Assembly: GCA_017610245.1 (NCBI GenBank)
Contig: JAFCCK010000048.1
Span: 1-7,063, forward strand
Direction: 5' to 3'
DNA: 7,063 nt
Origin: Candidatus Iainarchaeum sp.
Lineage (GTDB): Archaea; Iainarchaeota; Iainarchaeia; Iainarchaeales; GCA-2688035
This document shows positions 5,255-7,063 of the stretch, piece after piece (positions within the stretch are counted from its first letter, which is position 1; the number at the start of each line of letters is the position of its first letter). The position numbers and the translations under genes were made by a program. The notes under the pieces were generated by a model. The model had not been told where the DNA came from and ran no database searches. It worked only from the letters and a program-made list of their open reading frames with translations.

Positions 5255-5330
5255 GCTTTCGCTTCCCTAAGGCATTTAATCGAGCCAATTCCTTTGTATC
5301 GGGCTTTCGCACGATTACTTTAAGCGTCAT
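5247..5330 (-). CDS. Possible 27-aa micropeptide ORF upstream of the 166-aa gene
   Basis: An ATG at 5330 opens a 27-codon frame: MTLKVIVRKPDTKELARLNALGKRKHG in two pieces, MTLKVIVRKPDTK followed by ELARLNALGKRKHG. It is strongly basic, with a beta-like start and a helical second half, and ends TAA overlapping the ATG of the 166-aa gene by 8 bases. It fills the otherwise empty gap after the 130-aa gene. There is no Shine-Dalgarno site, but a T-tract element sits about 30 bases ahead, so it could be translated from a near-leaderless mRNA. It might be a real small protein or a leader coupling translation to the next gene. Short length keeps confidence low. Confidence 0.4.
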   Translation of the reverse strand: MTLKVIVRKPDTKELARLNALGKRKHG

Positions 5331-5363
5331 ACCAGAATAAGCGCTTTCCAAGTTAAAAAATTT
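5331..5363 (-). promoter_or_regulatory. T-tract intergenic element, possible internal promoter at the edge of the AT-rich block
   Basis: Directly after the stop of the 130-aa gene the minus strand reads AAATTTTTTAAC, then TTGGAAAGCGC, with an ATG 33 bases from the first A. This matches the arrangement at 3066-3034. It could be a promoter for the downstream AT-rich genes or a T-tract terminator for the upstream ones. Confidence 0.35.
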
Positions 5364-5756
5364 TTAGGAAGGCGTGCATTCAAAGCCAATTGCTGAAACA
5401 TATGCCTTTGCTCCAGTAGCACTAACCCTTAAAGACTTGTTCAAGCCAACGCACACGGCATAATTAATAGGCAGGGGAACAGCCTTTTTCTCGGCAAACT
5501 CCAGGTGGGTTTTCACTGTTGAGTCAAAAATCACTTCAGCAGAGCCGGTTGCATCCATTGAAATAATCAAGCCAGCCAGCTGGATGGCTTTCCCTGTTTC
5601 AGGCGTCCAAATGGTTTCAGTTGAGCCAGCTGCAACCTCCTTGTATTTGACTTCGTTTTCAGCTAACTCGGCTGGCCCGAGGAAAACTGAAAGCTGCCCA
5701 ACTGGGTTGACAATTGCTTTCCTTTCCCTATGCGTTACCTCAATTTGCTGTGCCAT
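5364..5756 (-). CDS. Virion-like beta-sandwich protein, 130 aa
   Basis: After a short basic N-terminus (QQIEVTHRERKAIVNP), residues about 44-126 have the look of a compact beta sandwich used in many tailed-virus minor structural proteins. They include AGSTETIWTPETGKAIQLAGLIISMD (split as AGSTETIWTPETGK and AIQLAGLIISMD), SAEVIFDS, HLEFAEKKAVPLPINY, LNKSLRVSATGAKAYVSAIGFE. No signal peptide or membrane segment is visible. The ATG overlaps the stop of the 145-aa gene by one base (TAATG), with GGGGAAG upstream, so the two are probably translated together. G+C is near 50%, higher than the block that follows. It probably decorates the capsid, neck or tail; no named family is recognised. Confidence 0.8.
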   Translation of the reverse strand: MAQQIEVTHRERKAIVNPVGQLSVFLGPAELAENEVKYKEVAAGSTETIWTPETGKAIQLAGLIISMDATGSAEVIFDSTVKTHLEFAEKKAVPLPINYAVCVGLNKSLRVSATGAKAYVSAIGFECTPS

Positions 5757-6193
5757 TATTCAACTTCCCCAGATTGTTCAAGGATTTGCCATGCTTTTCC
5801 AGCCAATGCCCTTACCTTTCCGGCTGTTTCCTTGTCCATCAAGACAAAGTCCAGGACAATTGAAAATTCCTGTTCTGTAGTATCAGTGTTTTCCACAACG
5901 ATTTCCCCCTGCCTGCCTGAAACCGTCAAGTATGGCTTTGGAAAGGTCGGCTCGTTCAGCAGCTCAGTTCCAATCAGAATGTTTTCCTCATAGTAGTTCC
6001 TGATATTGTTAAATCGGAATAGTATTTGGTCGGCTACAATATCCCCAAACCTGTACTTGTAAACAAGCCACCACCTTCCATTAGGGACAAGCAGGGGAAT
6101 ACGCACAGTTTCCAAAGCTTGCAGCGTGGTCCTGTAGCGCTTCTGTCCGAATTCCCCAAATTTGGACAAGCTGAAAAGCAATTCGTTCTCCAT
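5756..6193 (-). CDS. Virion-like beta-rich protein, 145 aa
   Basis: I recognise no named family. The protein is beta-rich and aromatic in its middle: VRIPLLVPNGRWWLVYKYRFGD (30-51, in two strands), ILFRFNNI, NILIGTELL, PYLTVSGRQGEIVVENTD and EFSIVLDFVLMDKE (109-122). A short helix (GKVRALAGKAWQILEQ) ends it. The final 'EIVVEN...QEFSIVLDFVL' pattern is similar in shape to the end of the 166-aa protein (EVRALN...QTYNCFFRGFL), so the two may share a fold. Both sit in the same run as the fibre genes, and a structural role is inferred. The ATG at 6193 follows a 25-base gap holding GGAAGCG rather than a clear Shine-Dalgarno site; an AAGG lies only one base before the ATG. Confidence 0.78.
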   Translation of the reverse strand: MENELLFSLSKFGEFGQKRYRTTLQALETVRIPLLVPNGRWWLVYKYRFGDIVADQILFRFNNIRNYYEENILIGTELLNEPTFPKPYLTVSGRQGEIVVENTDTTEQEFSIVLDFVLMDKETAGKVRALAGKAWQILEQSGEVE

Positions 6194-6218
6194 ACCTTAT
6201 TTATCGCTTCCTACATTT

Positions 6219-6584
6219 TTAACTTTTTCTTATTTGCTCTTTTTCTTCCTTTGCTTTATTGAATTTCTCCACAAGCCCCACTACTATTGCCACGAATTCC
6301 TTTGAAGCGTTGGCCCACTCCATTTTTTTCAGCTTCTCGTAGATGTCATCGAAGTCCCCGTCCTCCAGTTCAAGCAGCAAATTGTTTTCCTCCATCTTCT
6401 TGAATGCTGCATCTATTCTGGTGTATTTCTTGAAGTCTTCATAGGAATAGGCCTGCTGTCCCTGCCTTTCCTCTTTGAATCGGCTCGCCTGGAATACAAG
6501 AAAAGGCTCGCTTATCTCTACTGTATCTTTCTTTCCTGCAACCTCTACAGGCACTTTATGCACTTTTAGTTGAATTTTTTTCAA
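6219..6584 (-). CDS. Hypothetical alpha-helical protein, 121 aa, TTG start
   Basis: The start is TTG at 6584. A stop codon lies immediately before it in frame, and AGGAGGG sits at ideal spacing upstream, so no other start is possible without shortening the protein. The first 30 residues are strand-like (IQLKVHKVPVEVAG...TVEISEPFLVF). The rest is helical and highly charged (YEDFKKYTRIDAAFKKMEEN, EDGDFDDIYEKLKKMEWA, EFVAIVVGLVEKFNKAKEEKEQ). Small helical proteins placed just ahead of other tail genes are sometimes tail-assembly chaperones. I see no decisive feature here and offer that only as a possibility. It is a 12-base gap from the 64-aa gene, so co-transcribed. The coding call is firm; the function is unknown. 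Confidence 0.8.
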   Translation of the reverse strand: MKKIQLKVHKVPVEVAGKKDTVEISEPFLVFQASRFKEERQGQQAYSYEDFKKYTRIDAAFKKMEENNLLLELEDGDFDDIYEKLKKMEWANASKEFVAIVVGLVEKFNKAKEEKEQIRKS

Positions 6585-6595
6585 TCAAATCCCTC

Positions 6596-6790
6596 CTATT
6601 TTGCTTCCAGTTCGGCGATTTTTGCCAAATCAGCGTCTATTCTTTCTATTCTCTCCAAAAGGTGTGCTTTCTCTGCTTCAAGCTGGGACTTGCTTACTGT
6701 CCTCACAACTGTCGTGTCCTTTACGTCATAGACTGTTTCAACTGTTTCGCTTGGAACAGATTCGGTCCTTTTTACCCATGTTTCTGCCAT
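6596..6790 (-). CDS. Small coiled-coil protein downstream of a tail-fibre gene, 64 aa
   Basis: The sequence begins MAETWVKRTESVPSETVE, followed by VVRTVSKSQLEAEK, then a coiled-coil helix with regular hydrophobic spacing (AHLLERIERIDADLAKIAELEAK). Short proteins with this plan, a 'W.K...' beta start and a C-terminal helix that spaces residues as 'L...I..I...L..I..L', commonly sit beside fibre genes in tailed phages. They are usually annotated only as hypothetical. A very strong ribosome binding site (AAGGAGGTGA) overlaps the stop of the upstream fibre gene. Likely a structural or fibre-associated oligomer; the exact role is unknown. Confidence 0.8.
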   Translation of the reverse strand: MAETWVKRTESVPSETVETVYDVKDTTVVRTVSKSQLEAEKAHLLERIERIDADLAKIAELEAK

Positions 6791-6794
6791 AATT

Positions 6795-6804
6795 TCACCT
6801 CCTT
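6795..6804 (-). promoter_or_regulatory. Strong Shine-Dalgarno site for the 64-aa gene
   Basis: AAGGAGGTGA is a full match to the anti-Shine-Dalgarno complement, four bases before the ATG, and its first base is the last base of the upstream TAA stop. It shows that the host ribosome uses canonical Shine-Dalgarno pairing. Confidence 0.85.
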
Positions 6805-7063
6805 TACGGTGTATAATTCAATGGGTCCCAACTCGCACCGTCATATCCCTCGTGCTGGCCTGTTGTCGTGTTGAATATAATCATTCCTGCCACTAATGTC
6901 ATGGCATTTCTCTGCGCTGTTGTCATTCTCGGCACAATCAGGGCACCTGTTGTTGAGGATATGTCCAATGCCCCTGACGTTGCCGGGACCGTGCCAATTC
7001 CCACGTTTTTGTTTGCCATGTCAAGCACTAAAAGGTCAAAATTATCGCTTCTCCTGAAATAAA
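6804..7063 (-). CDS. C-terminal end of a tail-fibre-like protein (5' partial, continues past the window edge)
   Basis: The frame stays open to the right edge, so only the last 85 residues are here. A GTG at 7028 would make a 74-aa ORF, but the residues before it (YFRRSDNFDLLVLD) read straight into the known motif, so the GTG is internal. The visible part contains DLLVLD...NVGIGTVPATSGALDISS followed by GALIVPRMTTAQRNAMT (39-55) and GMIIFNTTTGQHEGYDGASW. This 'NVGIGT..P...LDI / LP RMTT.QR.A / G..IYNTTT....Y....W' block is a hallmark of phage tail fibres and surface adhesins, most familiar from Bacteroidetes and their phages. In those proteins it often precedes an intramolecular chaperone, but here the protein ends directly after it. 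The likely role is virion attachment to the host. Confidence 0.88.
   Translation of the reverse strand, partial: YFRRSDNFDLLVLDMANKNVGIGTVPATSGALDISSTTGALIVPRMTTAQRNAMTLVAGMIIFNTTTGQHEGYDGASWDPLNYTP

Noticed and set aside
7026..7028. GTG at 7028 as the start of a 74-aa protein
   Set aside because: The frame is open to the window edge and the residues before the GTG continue the known fibre motif.

Overview
The window looks like part of the genome of an archaeal virus, or of a provirus in an archaeon. Two lines of evidence support this. A plus-strand gene encodes a clearly archaeal/eukaryotic-type sliding clamp (PCNA), which bacteria and most of their phages lack. The long minus-strand gene run encodes proteins with familiar phage tail-fibre and virion-surface sequence signatures. 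Standard stop codons (TAA, TAG, TGA) are all used. Most genes have Shine-Dalgarno sites of the GGAGGTGA type. The host lineage cannot be named from this sequence. A tailed virus is the best guess from the fibre motifs, but no capsid, portal, terminase or tape-measure gene lies in the window to prove it.

Layout. Positions 1-1778 (plus strand) form a replication module: a 5'-truncated AAA+ ATPase with a basic helix-turn-helix-like C-terminus, then PCNA with an unusual 30-residue acidic tail. The module ends in a strong hairpin followed by a T-rich tract at 1761-1800. Positions 7063-1799 (minus strand) form one closely packed run of eleven or twelve genes that converges on the replication module. 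Read in the direction of transcription it holds: the C-terminal end of a tail-fibre-like protein, a 64-aa coiled-coil protein, a 121-aa alpha-helical protein, a 145-aa and a 130-aa virion-like beta protein, a tiny 27-aa ORF, a 166-aa protein with a coiled-coil start, a 116-aa beta protein, a 352-aa repeat-containing fibre protein, a 79-aa protein, a 230-aa protein with discoidin-like and CARDB/Ig-like character, a 69-aa protein with two membrane helices, and a 110-aa unknown. Gene junctions are tight (ATGA or TAATG overlaps, or short gaps), so this is probably one or a few transcripts.

The minus-strand run is a compositional mosaic. The block from about 3073 to 5330 is near 35-40% G+C in the lines I counted. 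The 230-aa gene is about 52% (346 of 660 bases counted by hand), and the 5364-6584 genes are near 47-53%. The two edges of the AT-rich block coincide with the two largest intergenic gaps. Those gaps share a T-tract element about 30 bases ahead of the next ATG, suggestive of internal promoters.

How the genes work together (inference): the ATPase and the clamp would serve viral DNA replication. The minus-strand genes would supply virion surface, host attachment and possibly membrane or lysis functions. No tRNA, rRNA, CRISPR array, insertion sequence or integrase is visible, and there is no gene-free stretch over 300 bases.
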